From positions 1,366,501 to 1,430,500 of the forward strand of contig JANFOE010000190.1 in the NCBI GenBank assembly GCA_025667525.1: 64,000 nucleotides of DNA. Reading direction: 5' to 3'. Shown piece by piece: positions 1-12,000 of this stretch. Origin of the DNA: Glebionis coronaria. Taxonomy: Eukaryota > Streptophyta > Magnoliopsida > Asterales > Asteraceae. The translations under genes and the position numbers were made by a program. Below the pieces are notes generated by a model. That model did not search any database and was not told the DNA's origin. It saw only the letters and a list, made by a program, of their open reading frames with translations. The first letter of the stretch is position 1, and each line of letters starts with the position of its first letter.

Positions 1-1
1 C

Positions 2-3000
2 AAGAGCGTTAGGACCAATGTTGCTAGTGCTAGCACTAATGACAGCGACAAGCGATTAGACAAAATCACCACGCTTCTTGAATCGCTTGTCACCCACACC
101 GTCAGCAACAACAACAGCAACAACGACAAAAACGCACAAGTGAACACTGTCAGCCAACCATGTGAGATATGCGGTGGTCCCCACTCTTACACAACTTGTA
201 CCGCCACCCAAGATTACCCTGCTGAGAATGTTAATGCAGCATATGGCACCTATACTCAACCTGCTTATCAAGCAAAACCTCAAGGTGACCGCAACCTGCT
301 TAGCTACCGTTCCAACAACTATCTCTCACCACCTGGTTTTAATCCTAACAACCAAAACCAACAACAAAACCTCAACCGCCCTCCTCAACAACAACAAACT
401 CGTACACCATACATCCCTCCTCACAAGCAGCAACAACCACAACAACGAAACACCCAAGTTTACCAGCAACCTGCTTATCAACCACCCGCATACACTGCTC
501 CTTCCAACCAAACCCCCGCATCACATCAAGACATTGGAACCTACATGAGAACTAACGATGTGATCGTGGATAATCTTCAACAGGAAGTGCGCAACTTGAA
601 AGCAGATCTGATGAAACAAGGGAATGATCTAAGAGCTGATATGAAGAACACTATGGATAGTCAAACGAATGACTTGAGGAACATGATGGCTAGTTTCTTC
701 AACAGTAATCAACCCTCTTCTTCGGGTACTCTTCCGAGTAATACCGTTGCGAATCCAAGGGGGGAGATGAAAGCAATCACTACTCGCAGTGGTAAAGGTA
801 CCAAGGAACCCGAGCTTCCTATACCTCCACCGGTGGTTGTGACTAAGGAGAACGAGTCACCTGCTCCTATTCCTCACCCTTCTCCTTCCCCAATTTCTCC
901 ACCTCTTCCTTCTACCCCTCCTCCACCCAAGGATGTGAGTGATCCTATCATCCTAAAGCCTTCCTCTTCTTCCAACATACCTTATCCATCTAGGTTGAGG
1001 AAAGAGAAGCTCAAAAGCAAGGACGATATTCAGGTTTCTAACTTTCTTAAAATGTTTAAACAACTGAATTTCAATATCTCCTTCGCTGAGGCTCTCGCTC
1101 ACATGCCTAAGTACGCGAAAATGTTTAAAGATCTTCTGAGCGACAAGGAAAAGCTCCTCGATCTCGCCAACACCCAACTTAATGAGAACTGCTCTGCAGT
1201 GCTCTTAAGGAAATTGCCAATCAAGCTTGGTGATCCGGGTCGTTTCCTTATCCCTTGCAATTTCCCGGGAGTAGAGAATTGCATGGCCCTAGCCGATCTA
1301 GGTGCCAGTATTAATCTCATGCCTCTAAGTGTTTGGAAGCAATTATCTCTCCCAGAGCTAGTCCCCACCAAAATGACTTTGGAATTAGCTAACCGTACGG
1401 TTGCATATCCAGTGGGGATAGCCGAAGATGTCATTGTAGGAGTCGACAAATTCACCTTCCCTGCTGATTTTGTTGTCGTCGACTACGAGATGGACCCCCG
1501 TGTGCCACTCATTGTTGGTCGTCCATTCTTGAGGACCGGTCGCACTCTCATTGATGTTGAAGCCGGTGAGCTTATCATGAGAGTGGGTGACGATAAAGTA
1601 GTCTTCAACATGGGAAAGTTATCTAAACAGCCTTCTTCTTACGAGAATGTTAATTGTATTGACGTTCTTGATGAGGCTTGTGAAGAACACTTCAAGGATG
1701 CTTGTAAAAACATTCCTACCTCTCTTCCCAATGTTGAGATCGTTTCCTCTATCGACTCATCACTATCTCTATTTGGAGAAAGTGATTTCCTTTGGAAAGA
1801 TTTGGAAGCCACCTTGGACGATGTGAAGCAAGACAATGACGATTCTACTGCCACTTGGGATGACGATCTCAGTTTCATTGCAAACCTCCTCAAAGAAGAC
1901 AACCCTTCTCCTCCATCTCCCACTATCATTGCTATCGATACTCCGACTTCGAATACGCCTCCCGTCGACAATCCTCCGGATTTGGAACTTAAGGAGTTGC
2001 CACCCCATCTCGAGTATGCGTTCCTTGAAGAAGAGAAGAAGTCGCCAGTCATCATTGCTAAGGATTTGAAGGATGAAGAGAAAACTCGTCTCATCGCTGT
2101 GCTTAAAGCTCATAAGAAGGCAATTGCTTGGAAAATTTCCGATATCCGCGGAATTGATCCGAACTTTTGTACTCACAAGATTCTCATGGAAGATGACTTC
2201 AAACCCACAATCCAGAACCAAAGAAGGGTTAATCCTAAAATTCATGACGTCATCAAACAAGAGGTTATCAAACTTCTAGATGCCGGATTGATCTACCCTA
2301 TTTCGGATTCGCCGTGGGTAAGTCCCGTCCATTGTGTGCCCAAGAAGGGCGGAATAACCGTTGTTCCCAATGAACACAACGAGTTGATTCCCACTCGTCT
2401 CGTTACTGGGTGGAGAGTTTGTATTGATTATCGCAAGCTCAATGATGCCACGAGAAAAGACCACTTTCCTCTTCCCTTCATGGATCAAATGCTCGAGCGT
2501 CTAGCTGGTAATGACTATTACTGCTTCTTAGACGGTTTCTCCGGGTATTTTCAAATTCCCATCGATCCCAAGGACCAAGAAAAGACCACATTCACTTGTC
2601 CCTATGGAACATTTGCTTACAAACGCATGCCTTTTGGTTTATGTAATGCTCCTGGGACATTCCAAAGGTGTATGATGGCGATCTTCCATGACATGGTGGA
2701 AGACACTATGGAAGTATTCATGGATGATTTCTCGGTCTATGGCGATTCATTCTCTGCGTGCCTTGCCAATTTGGAACGTATGCTCAAGCGGTGCGAAGAC
2801 ACTCGCCTAGTTCTGAATTGGGAAAAATGCCATTTTATGGTAAAAGAAGGCATCGTCCTAGGACACAAGATCTCGAAAGCCGGTCTTGAAGTAGACCGTG
2901 CTAAAGTCGATGTTATCGATAAGTTGCCTCCACCTTCAACCGTGAAGGGTGTGCGAAGTTTTCTGGGTCATGCGGGCTTCTACCGTCGATTTATCAAAGA

Positions 3001-4891
3001 TTTTTCTCAAATCGCTCGCCCGATGACCCACCTCTTGGAAAAAGATACTCCTTTTATCTTCTCCAAAGAGTGTCTTGAAGCCTTTGACTCGCTTAAGGAT
3101 AAGCTTACTAAGGCACCCGTCTTGGTCACCCCCAATTGGGAGCTCCCTTTCGAGTTAATGTGCGATGCTAGTGATTTTGCTATTGGAGCGGTTCTTGGAC
3201 AAAGAGTGAACAAACACTTCCAACCGATCCATTACGCTAGCAAGACAATGACTGGGGCACAATTGCATTATACGACAACTGAAAAAGAGCTTTTAGCTGT
3301 TGTCTATGCTTTTGAAAAATTCCGCCCCTATCTTGTCCTTTCTACCACCATTGTGTACACCGATCATTCCGCGCTGAAGTACTTGTTGACAAAGCAAGAT
3401 TCCAAACCAAGACTTCTTCGCTGGGTTTTGCTGCTCCAGGAATTTAAAATCGAAATTCGCGATAAAAAAGGAGCAGAAAACCTAGCCGCGGATCATCTCA
3501 GTAGACTTGAGGATCCTTACCAGGGGGATCATCCAAACAAAGAAATCAACGATTCTTTTCCCCTGGAGACCTTAATGTCTATAAACTCGACTGCTGATGA
3601 AACCCCGTGGTTTGCGGACATTGCAAACTACTTAGCGGGTGGAATCCTCGTCGACGGGTTAACATCCCAGCAAAAGAAGAAGTTCTTCAAAGACATAAAG
3701 ACTTACTTCTGGGATGACCCGTATCTTTTCAAACAATGTGCTGACTTGATTATTCGCCGATGTGTTGATGGACCGGCAGCTTTCGAAATCCTTGATGCTT
3801 GCCACAAAGGACCCACTGGTGGTCACTTTGGTCCCAACTACACCGCCAAAAAAGTGTTTGATTCAGGATTTTATTGGCCCTCCATTTATCGTGACGCTCA
3901 CGATATGGTTAAAAAATGTGATGCTTGCCAAAAACAAGGCACGATCACACATAAAGACGAGATGCCTCAGAATTTCATTCAAGAGTGTGAAATCTTTGAT
4001 GTTTGGGGTATCGACTTTATGGGGCCATTTCCTTCATCTAAAGGAAACAAATACATCCTTGTTGCCGTTGATTACGTCTCCAAGTGGGTTGAAGCCAAAG
4101 CTTTACCTACTAATGATGCAAGGGTGGTTTGTAACTTTTTGAAATCGCTGTTCGCTCGATTCGGCGTCCCTCGTGCTATTATCAGTGACCGCGGGACTCA
4201 TTTTTGCAACGATCAATTTGCAAGAGTCATGGCCAAGTATGGTGTCAATCACCGTCTTTCCACCGCCTATCATCCCCAAACCAATGGGCAAGCCGAGATA
4301 TCCAATCGTGGATTGAAGCAAATTTTGGAGCGTACTGTGGGAGAGCATCGTGCCGCGTGGGCTGATAAGTTAGATGATGCTCTGTGGGCTTTCCGTACTG
4401 CTTACAAGACCCCGATCGGTTGTACACCTTATCGTCTTGTGTACGGGAAAGCATGCCACCTTCCCATCGAGCTGGAGCATAAGGCGCACTGGGCCTTAAA
4501 GTGGGCTAACTTCGACATCAACAAAGCCGGTGATCATCGCAAGATTCAACTCAACAAGCTCAACGAACTAAGAAATGAAGCTTATGAGAACTCGCTGATC
4601 TACAAAGAAAAGACGAAGATCCTCCATGACGCAAAAATCAAGAACCGAGAGTTCCATGTTGGTGATCAAGTCTTACTTTTCAACTCTCGGTTGAAGATCT
4701 TCTCTGGCAAGTTGAAGAGCCGCTGGTCTGGTCCATTCACCGTCGCCAACGTCTTTCCGTATGGGACCATTGAGCTTTCTCAGCCAAATGGGCCCAATTT
4801 CAAGGTGAATGGCCAGCGTCTGAAGCTGTACTTTGGTGAGGACATCTCTCAGGAGATGATTCCATCCCTCACCACGTTCCCCATGAACTAA
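2..4891 (+). CDS. Athila-type Ty3/gypsy gag(C-term)-pol polyprotein, open at window edge
   Basis: The frame is open from base 2, so the true start lies upstream; residue numbers count from base 140. A gag-type knuckle [13 protein letters not shown] (residues 8-20) is followed by a Q/N/P-rich stretch and a retropepsin with DLGAS at D386. Next come reverse transcriptase with FMDD at 860-863, RNase H with its first Asp in CDASD (about 1009), an HHCC zinc finger (nt 3800-3940) and integrase with D1292, D1350 and E1386, whose D-E spacing is exactly 35. The C-terminus ends in a [17 protein letters not shown] tail with no chromodomain. Knuckle type, FMDD and missing chromodomain fit the Athila lineage. 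No stop or frameshift interrupts 1.6 kb of gag/PR or the pol domains, so this copy looks young and may be coding-competent. The product would copy element RNA into DNA and integrate it. Confidence 0.93.
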   Translation, partial: KSVRTNVASASTNDSDKRLDKITTLLESLVTHTVSNNNSNNDKNAQVNTVSQPCEICGGPHSYTTCTATQDYPAENVNAAYGTYTQPAYQAKPQGDRNLLSYRSNNYLSPPGFNPNNQNQQQNLNRPPQQQQTRTPYIPPHKQQQPQQRNTQVYQQPAYQPPAYTAPSNQTPASHQDIGTYMRTNDVIVDNLQQEVRNLKADLMKQGNDLRADMKNTMDSQTNDLRNMMASFFNSNQPSSSGTLPSNTVANPRGEMKAITTRSGKGTKEPELPIPPPVVVTKENESPAPIPHPSPSPISPPLPSTPPPPKDVSDPIILKPSSSSNIPYPSRLRKEKLKSKDDIQVSNFLKMFKQLNFNISFAEALAHMPKYAKMFKDLLSDKEKLLDLANTQLNENCSAVLLRKLPIKLGDPGRFLIPCNFPGVENCMALADLGASINLMPLSVWKQLSLPELVPTKMTLELANRTVAYPVGIAEDVIVGVDKFTFPADFVVVDYEMDPRVPLIVGRPFLRTGRTLIDVEAGELIMRVGDDKVVFNMGKLSKQPSSYENVNCIDVLDEACEEHFKDACKNIPTSLPNVEIVSSIDSSLSLFGESDFLWKDLEATLDDVKQDNDDSTATWDDDLSFIANLLKEDNPSPPSPTIIAIDTPTSNTPPVDNPPDLELKELPPHLEYAFLEEEKKSPVIIAKDLKDEEKTRLIAVLKAHKKAIAWKISDIRGIDPNFCTHKILMEDDFKPTIQNQRRVNPKIHDVIKQEVIKLLDAGLIYPISDSPWVSPVHCVPKKGGITVVPNEHNELIPTRLVTGWRVCIDYRKLNDATRKDHFPLPFMDQMLERLAGNDYYCFLDGFSGYFQIPIDPKDQEKTTFTCPYGTFAYKRMPFGLCNAPGTFQRCMMAIFHDMVEDTMEVFMDDFSVYGDSFSACLANLERMLKRCEDTRLVLNWEKCHFMVKEGIVLGHKISKAGLEVDRAKVDVIDKLPPPSTVKGVRSFLGHAGFYRRFIKDFSQIARPMTHLLEKDTPFIFSKECLEAFDSLKDKLTKAPVLVTPNWELPFELMCDASDFAIGAVLGQRVNKHFQPIHYASKTMTGAQLHYTTTEKELLAVVYAFEKFRPYLVLSTTIVYTDHSALKYLLTKQDSKPRLLRWVLLLQEFKIEIRDKKGAENLAADHLSRLEDPYQGDHPNKEINDSFPLETLMSINSTADETPWFADIANYLAGGILVDGLTSQQKKKFFKDIKTYFWDDPYLFKQCADLIIRRCVDGPAAFEILDACHKGPTGGHFGPNYTAKKVFDSGFYWPSIYRDAHDMVKKCDACQKQGTITHKDEMPQNFIQECEIFDVWGIDFMGPFPSSKGNKYILVAVDYVSKWVEAKALPTNDARVVCNFLKSLFARFGVPRAIISDRGTHFCNDQFARVMAKYGVNHRLSTAYHPQTNGQAEISNRGLKQILERTVGEHRAAWADKLDDALWAFRTAYKTPIGCTPYRLVYGKACHLPIELEHKAHWALKWANFDINKAGDHRKIQLNKLNELRNEAYENSLIYKEKTKILHDAKIKNREFHVGDQVLLFNSRLKIFSGKLKSRWSGPFTVANVFPYGTIELSQPNGPNFKVNGQRLKLYFGEDISQEMIPSLTTFPMN

Positions 4892-6803
4892 TTTTGGGTC
4901 GAGTCAGGCTCGTGACTCGGTCATAAAAAACAAGCGCTCCTCGGGAGGCAACCCGAGTATCTATCCTATTACGTTTTAACCTCCTAAGTGTAGGGGGGCC
5001 TGCATAGGTGTTTGTATTTGTGTGGTGATGTGATTACAGGGATACGTGCACTCTTGGAATCTTTGAAGAACCGTGCTCCCGTGTTCTCCGAAATCCGGTT
5101 CTATCTCTCAACTATCGTGATTCAATTTTCTTCATACTCACATTTGAAATTGATCACTTTTAGTCGTCTCTTCCTTAGCTTGAGTTAACCAACGTGCACA
5201 ATGTCATAAGTGTAGGGGAAACTTTTCCCACATGCTTAAACATTGAGGACAATGTTTATCTTAAGTGTAGGGGGGACTTCTATCGAAGTTTTAAGTGGAC
5301 TTTTCCATGAAAATGCCTTCAATTAACCGGAAAATCATCTTTTTCAACATTTTTCAAATTTTTAATTAACTTTGGCCATTTAGTTGTAATTTTTAAAAAT
5401 TTTTATCGTTGCTTTCATATGTATATATTCCGCAATAAAGTCAAAAATATTAATAAGTGGTGTAGCTAGTTTAGAAATCTTTGACATATTAGGCCCGTTG
5501 CGTTTATTTTGACTCAACCCGAATAGACTTATCCAAGTTTATTCTAGCTAGTATCCTTAACCATGTAGACCTTAATTGGTTTATTAGGCTAAGTGTCCAC
5601 GAGTCTCATTACTTGAGATTTTAAATTGTGGAGGACGAGAAGTGATAGAGTCAATTATAAGTCGGTATTCTTGCGCAAGCTCACTTGGTGTAATTATTTG
5701 CCCATTCTCCCATCACTTGCTAATAAATTATCTGCAATAAGTAAGGTCGTACGATTTGAAAAGTTACTTAGCTTCTAGCCCAAGATCATTTAAAAGTTGC
5801 TCGGTAATGACGAGAGTTCATAGCCAAGGCATAACTTATGAAGCGGGGCGCGAAGATTGGCGAGTCCGAAAAGGCCCTAACAAGGCATGAGGATTCCATT
5901 TTATTGCTGAAGATCCAAAGTGATGTGAAAAGCATTATTCCCAAAATCAATATGAAGGATCAAGACTCACGACGAAAAGCAATCAACTCCTATAAAGATC
6001 ATGGAGAAGTCTATCCGAAAAGACCCTAACAAGGTATGAGGATAAATAGATCCAAGTCCGAAAAGGAGGCGGATCGTTGTATCTCAAAATCCCAATTAAA
6101 GATTGAAGAAATAATCATGAAGTCGTGGTCAACAAAGTTGGAGTACCCCCCAAAAGTCTCCAAGTGAAGAAACTCTATTATGATGAGAAGACCATTATCT
6201 CAAGAACGTCTCTCAAGATATGAAGTATGAAGTACATGCCAAATATCGGCCCGAGAAAGGTCTCAAATCGCGAACCAAGTTATGCCAAGATATGAACTTT
6301 TTGATATCCCGAGAAGCAGTTTTAAAAGATTTTGTCCTTTAGCTAACTATTGATCAAATCGTCCTACTTTGCTTTCAGCCCTAATAAACTATCGAAATAA
6401 GTCCAAAAATGCATCTTCATGATCATTCTAAGACTAAAATAAAATATAAGAGATACACCTAGGAATAAGGGAGTTTAAGCATTTAATTAAGCCATGTGTG
6501 TGAGTGTTTGAATTACTAACTTATAATAACAATGATCTCGTTTTTAAGCTTAGTTTGGGGAACGTGAAACTTGAGGGTGATAAATCTTCGCAGCACCGAA
6601 GCCCTAATGTAAGTCCTCGATCTCTTTCCAAGTTACTACCACATAAGTTATTTTCTATTCTCTTGTTTACATTAAAGTTTTAATTTCTTAATACTTTAAA
6701 ATTTTTGTTTAAGTAGTATTTTAATAAGGCCAAGGTTAATTGATAATGAGAAAAGTGTAATTGTGCTTTGTCACTAAGCATTGCATGAGGGCATGGCAAT
6801 GGT
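4892..6803 (+). other. Athila 3' UTR, no ORF
   Basis: This 1.9 kb between pol and the PPT has no credible gene; an env-like ORF, present in some Athila elements, is absent. The motif AAGTGTAGGGG, which matches the functional PPT context, occurs at about 4985, 5210 and 5263 as well as at 6805. A direct repeat CCGAAAAG[G/A]CCCTAACAAGG occurs at about 5868 and 6016. Several blocks (about 5490-5640, 6530-6600 and 6781-6818) recur almost unchanged in the pol-less array at 55950-57306, which marks them as constrained non-coding sequence. Confidence 0.7.
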
Positions 6804-6818
6804 TAAGTGTAGGGGATT
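6804..6818 (+). promoter_or_regulatory. Athila polypurine tract
   Basis: TAAGTGTAGGGGATT lies immediately upstream of the LTR start TGATAGGTG. It is the expected plus-strand primer site. The same position in the related array is AAGTGGAGGGGAGT at 57293-57306. Confidence 0.75.
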
Positions 6819-7284
6819 TGATAGGTGTGAAAACACCCATCCTTTTACCACTTAAATCGGGCTAAAACAAGACCAAAACACGTATTTAATATCATTTGTT
6901 TGGAATTATGCGTGGTTTTTGTGTTTATTGTGTTTTCAGAGTCGACCGGATGAATATTAAAGAAAACATGGGATTGCACGGGTTTTATCGAAGAAAAAGA
7001 CTCAAGACGAAGTCTATTGTCCAAGAGATGCAAACGATTTGAAGTCATTGTGCCTATTTGAAGAATTATCAAAGAAAAGAGCCAAAGATGGAAGATTCAT
7101 ATATGTCGAAGAACTCGAGTCTATTAAATAAAATATTATAGGACGAGTTGGAATTATTCACCGACACTTCTCAAATCCAAGTCGGAAACGTTTATTTAAA
7201 AGACGCGTGAAGACTTAAGAAGAAAGAAGTAAAAGAAGCCCGAATCAAAGCCCAATCAAGAGCCCATCAACACCATACACACGC

Positions 7285-7294
7285 CTATATAAAG
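7285..7294 (+). promoter_or_regulatory. LTR TATA box
   Basis: CTATATAAAG sits mid-LTR and is followed about 30 bp later by an A/C-rich then pyrimidine-rich leader, the usual layout of an LTR RNA polymerase II promoter. Confidence 0.6.
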
Positions 7295-7961
7295 CCTTCA
7301 CCTCACAAAATTTCACACACTTAGTTTTTAGCTAGTTTTTAGTTTTCATTTTCTCTCTAGTTTTAGAGAGAGAAAGTTCCATACTTTCTCTCACTAAACT
7401 TTTCTTTTGATTTCATCTTTTAATTCAAGCTTTCTTGTACTTTTGATTTCATTAATCAAGTTTATGCTTTTAAGTTCCTTAATCTTTTTCTACTTTTCTT
7501 GATTTGTCAAAGTCCTTGATCCTATTGTTGAATTCCATACGGTTTGGATTATTAGATTGGCTCGTGTTAAAAGTTTAATGTTTACTTGTTTCTTCTTAAA
7601 GCTCTACGTGAATAAGCCATAAGCTCTCCATGCTTATCGGCTTATTGCTTGTTCAAGCTTATTGATTTCGGATTTCTTATAAGATTTAATCATTCAAAAG
7701 TTTTGTCTATTAAGTTTTAAAGTTTCTTGTTTTCAAAAGCTATCAAATTTAATCGTTTTGAAGTGTTCACGTTCAAATCCCTTGGCTTATTGCTTTTGCT
7801 TATTGAGTTTTTAGCTTTCCACCATTTTCGGAACTGTTTCCATTCCATCGCAATATTAGGGTTTGTCCACATTCCGACGGATCTCTTGTTTGGTATCGCA
7901 ATAACCCAAAAGGGGTTTTACTTTGCGATAGGTTGTTAGTTCCCCTATTCCGATCAGGGAT

Positions 7962-7984
7962 TGCGATCGCATATTGCGATCGCA
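7962..7984. repeat. Twin 10-bp palindromes TGCGATCGCA
   Basis: Two perfect copies of the palindrome TGCGATCGCA start 13 bp apart (7962-7971 and 7975-7984) in the downstream part of the Athila LTR, just before the ATTCCGAT array. Confidence 0.75.
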
Positions 7985-8043
7985 CATTCCGACGGGTTTA
8001 GGTTCCTTTTCTAGACGAAACTCTGGCCAATTTTGAATATCCA

Positions 8044-8199
8044 CATTCCGATCTGCATTTCGATGGACAACATTCCGACAGCTTGCATTTTGTGTATTCC
8101 GATGGTGATTAACAGAAACATTCCGATGGACCATTTTTGTACATTCCGATGCTTTTGATTTTCTTACATTCCGATAGTAGTAACTTTCGACATTCCGAT
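8044..8199 (+). repeat. ATTCCGAT array with ~24-bp period in the LTR
   Basis: ATTCCGA[T/C] occurs at 8044, 8072, 8096, 8120, 8143, 8168 and 8192, so spacing is 23-28 bp, mostly 24. Looser copies occur from about 7870. It lies in the transcribed part of the LTR, 750-900 bp past the TATA box. The open minus frame over it, which gives repeated HRNV, is a by-product of the repeat. Confidence 0.8.
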
Positions 8200-8454
8200 A
8201 AGAACAAGTTTTCAAAGTAATTTTCTAATCTTTCCTTTACGTTTTCAAGCACTCAATTTTAACTTGTCAATTTAGTTAATCTTCCAAAGTTTTAAATTAC
8301 TCAACGTCATTTACATTTAATTGTTATTAGTTTAAAAATAGATAAACAAACCAACTCCTTTTTAGTAACCAAGAACAAATCATTCCACTTAAGGCCGAGA
8401 TCAATTCGAGAGGATATCGAGAGTAAAATTGAACCTAGCAATAACCAAATATCA

Positions 8455-9035
8455 TCAAGTCAAGTGTGTCTGGTCCTTATTTATTGAGTCCTAGGAATAA
8501 TGTTTTTCCTAGAAATGTGTGTAATAAAGTAGGCAGTATGAAACAATCTCATTCTAATAAAAGGTCTTTCAAAACATGTTTTGTTTGTGGCAGTTCCTTT
8601 CATTTAATTAAAGATTGTGATTATTATGACACACATGCATCTGTTAATCATGCTTTTCCTGCTCCTGGTTCACCAGGAGCTGCCTCATATGCTTCTAGAA
8701 GACTTAATCCCAGTGCTCCAATGTTTAATACTTCTAGAGTATCCTCTCCTTTCGCGTCTGATTATTGGAGAGATAGTGGATTCCAACCAACCAGTAATTA
8801 TTTTCCAAATTATCCAATCTATCCGCATAATTTAGACCACACGTATTTTGGTTTGGGCACTTTGGGAACTGCTGTTAAGCCCTCAGCAGGTTGTTCTTGG
8901 TCAAATAATAATACCCATTTGATGCACAGGCAACCAAGGAACAATGGTGGATCTCATCAATCTTCTTGGCATTCTTCAAATGATCCACAAGGCAGGCTCA
9001 AACCTGAAAAGGTTTGGGTCCCCTTAAGACACTAA
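8455..9035 (+). pseudogene. copia gag C-terminal fragment with zinc knuckle
   Basis: The open frame begins at the Athila LTR border, so the N-terminal part of gag is missing here. Positions about 8577-8620 encode CFVCGSSFHLIKDC, a CX2CX4HX4C nucleocapsid knuckle that packages element RNA. The sequence after it is low in complexity (S, N, P, Y). The frame closes at 9033-9035 after KVWVPLRH. Protease resumes about 60 bp later in another frame, so gag and pol are no longer joined. Confidence 0.8.
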
Positions 9036-9087
9036 CATTTGCACTTTTATTATCTTGTTGTTGTAGGTTACTCCATACCAGGATCCT

Positions 9088-12000
9088 AGTCTAGGCATTG
9101 TTGATAGTGGTTGCTCCAGGAGCATGACTGGCAATAAAGGTCTACTATGTGGAAGCACTTCAACACTTCAACTTGATATCGGTCTCTCAGATTTGTGACA
9201 AGAAGCAGTTTGTACTCTTCACTGATACTGATGCACTTGTGCTTTCCAAAGATTTTCAGCTTCCGGATGACTCACAAGTTTTACTCAGAATCCCTAGAAG
9301 ACATAATCTATATAGCATCAAGTTGAATGAAGTCAACCCTACTGGTCAACTAGCATGTCTGGTTGCAAAAGCCTAAGAAGATGAAGCCACTAAATGGCAC
9401 CGAAGGATGGGACATGTGAACTTCAAGACCATTCACAAACTTGCCAATCTGAATCTGGTCTCTGGTTTACCTCCCAAGACGTTTAGAAATGATATAAATT
9501 GTATTGCCTGTAGCAAAGGCAAACAACACAAAGCATCCTTCAAGGCCATTACTGCTTTAAGTCTTATTACTGAACCATTGCAGCTTCTACACATGGACTT
9601 ATTTGGTCCTACATCCATCAGGAGCATTGACCACAAGCAATTCTGTTTGGTGGTAACTGATGGGTATAGCAGGTTTACGTGGGTGTTCTTCATGGCTGTT
9701 AATAGTGAGACCTACTCAATTCTTCGAGATTTTCTTACCTTGATAGAGAATCAGTTGTCCAAGAAAGTTAAAGGTATTCGTTGCGACAATGGAACTGAGT
9801 TTAAAAATAGAGACCTCATCGCACTTTGCAATGCTAAGGGCATCAAACGAGATTATAGTGCTGCTAGAACTCCTCAACAGAATGGTGTGGCAGAAAGAAA
9901 GAACCGGACACTAATAGAAGCAACAAGAACTATGCTTGCCGATTCCAAGCTTCCGACCATGTTCTGGACAGAAGCTGTTAATACTGCAAGTTATGTTTTG
10001 AATAGGGTTTCTATTACCAATCCTCACAAGAAAACACCTTATGAGCTCCTCACGGGCAAAGTTCCAAATATTGCTCATTTGAAGCCTTTTGGGTGTCCAG
10101 TCACCATTCTGAATACCAGTGACTACTTGGGGAAGTTTGATGGCAAGGCTGATGAAGGATACATTGTGGGATATTCAGCTCATTCTCGGGCGTATCGTGT
10201 CTACAATCTTCAAGCCAAACGGATAATTGAAACTATTAATCTCAGGTATTTTGAGGAAAAGACAAACATACAAGGAAAAGGTCCAGAATGGTATTTTGAT
10301 CTTGATTATCTTAGTGATTCGTTAGGATATTTTCGTTTCAAAACTAACCATGATGCAGGACCACAAGTGTTTGCAACTTCTAGTACTGGTGTTCCTTCTA
10401 GTCTTTCTGATTCAGATGATGAGGATGACATTTTTGTGGTTCCATCCTATTCCACCACGGTTTCTCCTACTCCTCCTAGTGATGCAACTCCATTGGATGT
10501 ACAGGATTCCCAAGCAGCTCTTGATACTCTTCTCAAGCAACAACAAGAAGCTACTAAAGCAGCGGCTCAAGGTAGTTTTGAGTTTCCCTTGGTTGAGCCT
10601 ACTGACAAAGTTGCTCCTGGTACTCCAGCTTCTGCTCCTAGTGCTAGCCTCTCAACTACTGGTACTCCGGCTAGTGAGTCTGCTTCCAATACACGTTTCT
10701 CCAGTCCTTCTGATTTGGGGAACCATGAAAAGAAGTCTTCTACCAAGCTGGATGATATACATAAACAACCGGTAGACGGGATTTTCCAAAATGCTTCATA
10801 TGATGCTGATTTTGTTGGAGATCTCAATAACATGGCACCAAAAGTGGAGGTTTCTTCCAATCCAGTCTTGTAATCACATAAAGATCATCCTACCACTCAA
10901 ATTATTGGAGATCCTGGTTCTACCGTCAAGACGCGCAGAATGCAGAAGAAGGCCTCGTCTGATCATCATGCTCTTGTGGGCTATATTGAGGATCAAAAGC
11001 GTAATAATCATACGGACTTTCAACACTGTTTGTTTGCTTGTTTTCCTTCACAGGTGGAACCTAGGTCTGTTTCTCATGCTCTTGAGGATCAAAGTTGGGT
11101 GGAGGCTATGCAGGAGGAAATGCAGCAATTCTTGTTTCAGAATGTTTGGGTTCTGGTTGACTTACCAGATGAGAAGACAGCTATCAATACCAAATGGATT
11201 CTCAAAAACAAGAAGGATGCACGGGGAATTGTTGTCAGGAATAAAGCTAGACTTGTCGCACAAGGACACACTCAAATTGAGGGCATTGACTATACTGAAG
11301 TCTTTGCGCCTGTTGCCAGGATCGAGGCCATTCGTCTGTTTTTGGCTTTTGCTTCGTATGTTGGCTTTACGGTGTTCCAGATGGATGTCAAGAGTGCATT
11401 TCTCTATGGAAAAATTGACGAGGAAGTGTATGTTACTCAACCTAAGGGGTTTGTTGATCCACTTCATCCCAAGAAAGTCTACAAGGTGGTCAAGGCTCTC
11501 TATGGGTTAGATCAGGCTCCTAGAGCTTGGTATGAGCGTCTCTCCACTTTCTTGTTAAAGAATGGCTATAGAAGAGGTACTATTGACAAAACACTATTTC
11601 TTCGGCGGAATTCCAAGGATATTATCCTTGTTCAGGTTTATGTGGACGACATTATCTTTGGTTCTACAAGGAAGGAGTGGTGTGATGAGTTTGAACACTT
11701 GATGAAAGGCGAATTTTAGATGAGTGCCATGGGAGAACTGTCATTTTTTCTTGGTCTTCAGGTCAAGCAACAATCGGATGGGATTTTCATCAGTCAAGAT
11801 AAATATGTACATGAGATTCTTCAGAAGTTTGACATGGATCCTCTTCGACCAGCAGCAACTCCTTATGAAGTTGCTAAAATCAAACTTAAGAATGAGCCAG
11901 ATCCCCCGGTAAATGTTCACATGTATAGGTCTATGATTGGCTCTCTCATGTATTTGACTGCATCACGTCCAGATATTATGTTTGCAGTAAGTGCTTGTTC

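Larger units (their letters stand above)
6819..8454 (+). repeat. Athila 3' LTR (1636 bp)
   Basis: It starts TGATAGGTGTG directly after the PPT and ends AAATATCA, giving a TGATA/TATCA terminal inverted repeat. A TATA box lies at 7285-7294 in CGCCTATATAAAG, about 470 bp in, followed by a pyrimidine-rich leader. The first 19 bases hold a hairpin with a GAAA loop (6824-6837). Immediately after 8454 an open copia gag frame begins, so the 3' boundary is also an insertion boundary. The 5' LTR would lie left of the window. Confidence 0.8.

Noticed and set aside
1099..2260. Several minus-strand ORFs of 118-163 codons opposite the Athila pol
   Set aside because: They lie entirely over an intact conserved polyprotein on the plus strand and show no domain of their own.
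5838..6029. 63-codon ORF in Athila 3' UTR as an env remnant
   Set aside because: Too short, and it covers a direct repeat; no membrane or env feature.
7856..8215. Minus-strand ORF of 119 codons with repeated HRNV
   Set aside because: It is produced by the 24-bp ATTCCGAT repeat in the LTR; no start context and no domain.
10567..11510. Alternative-frame ORFs over copia pol, including a 239-codon one
   Set aside because: They are shadows of the RT frame, with composition (L, R-rich) expected from out-of-frame reading.
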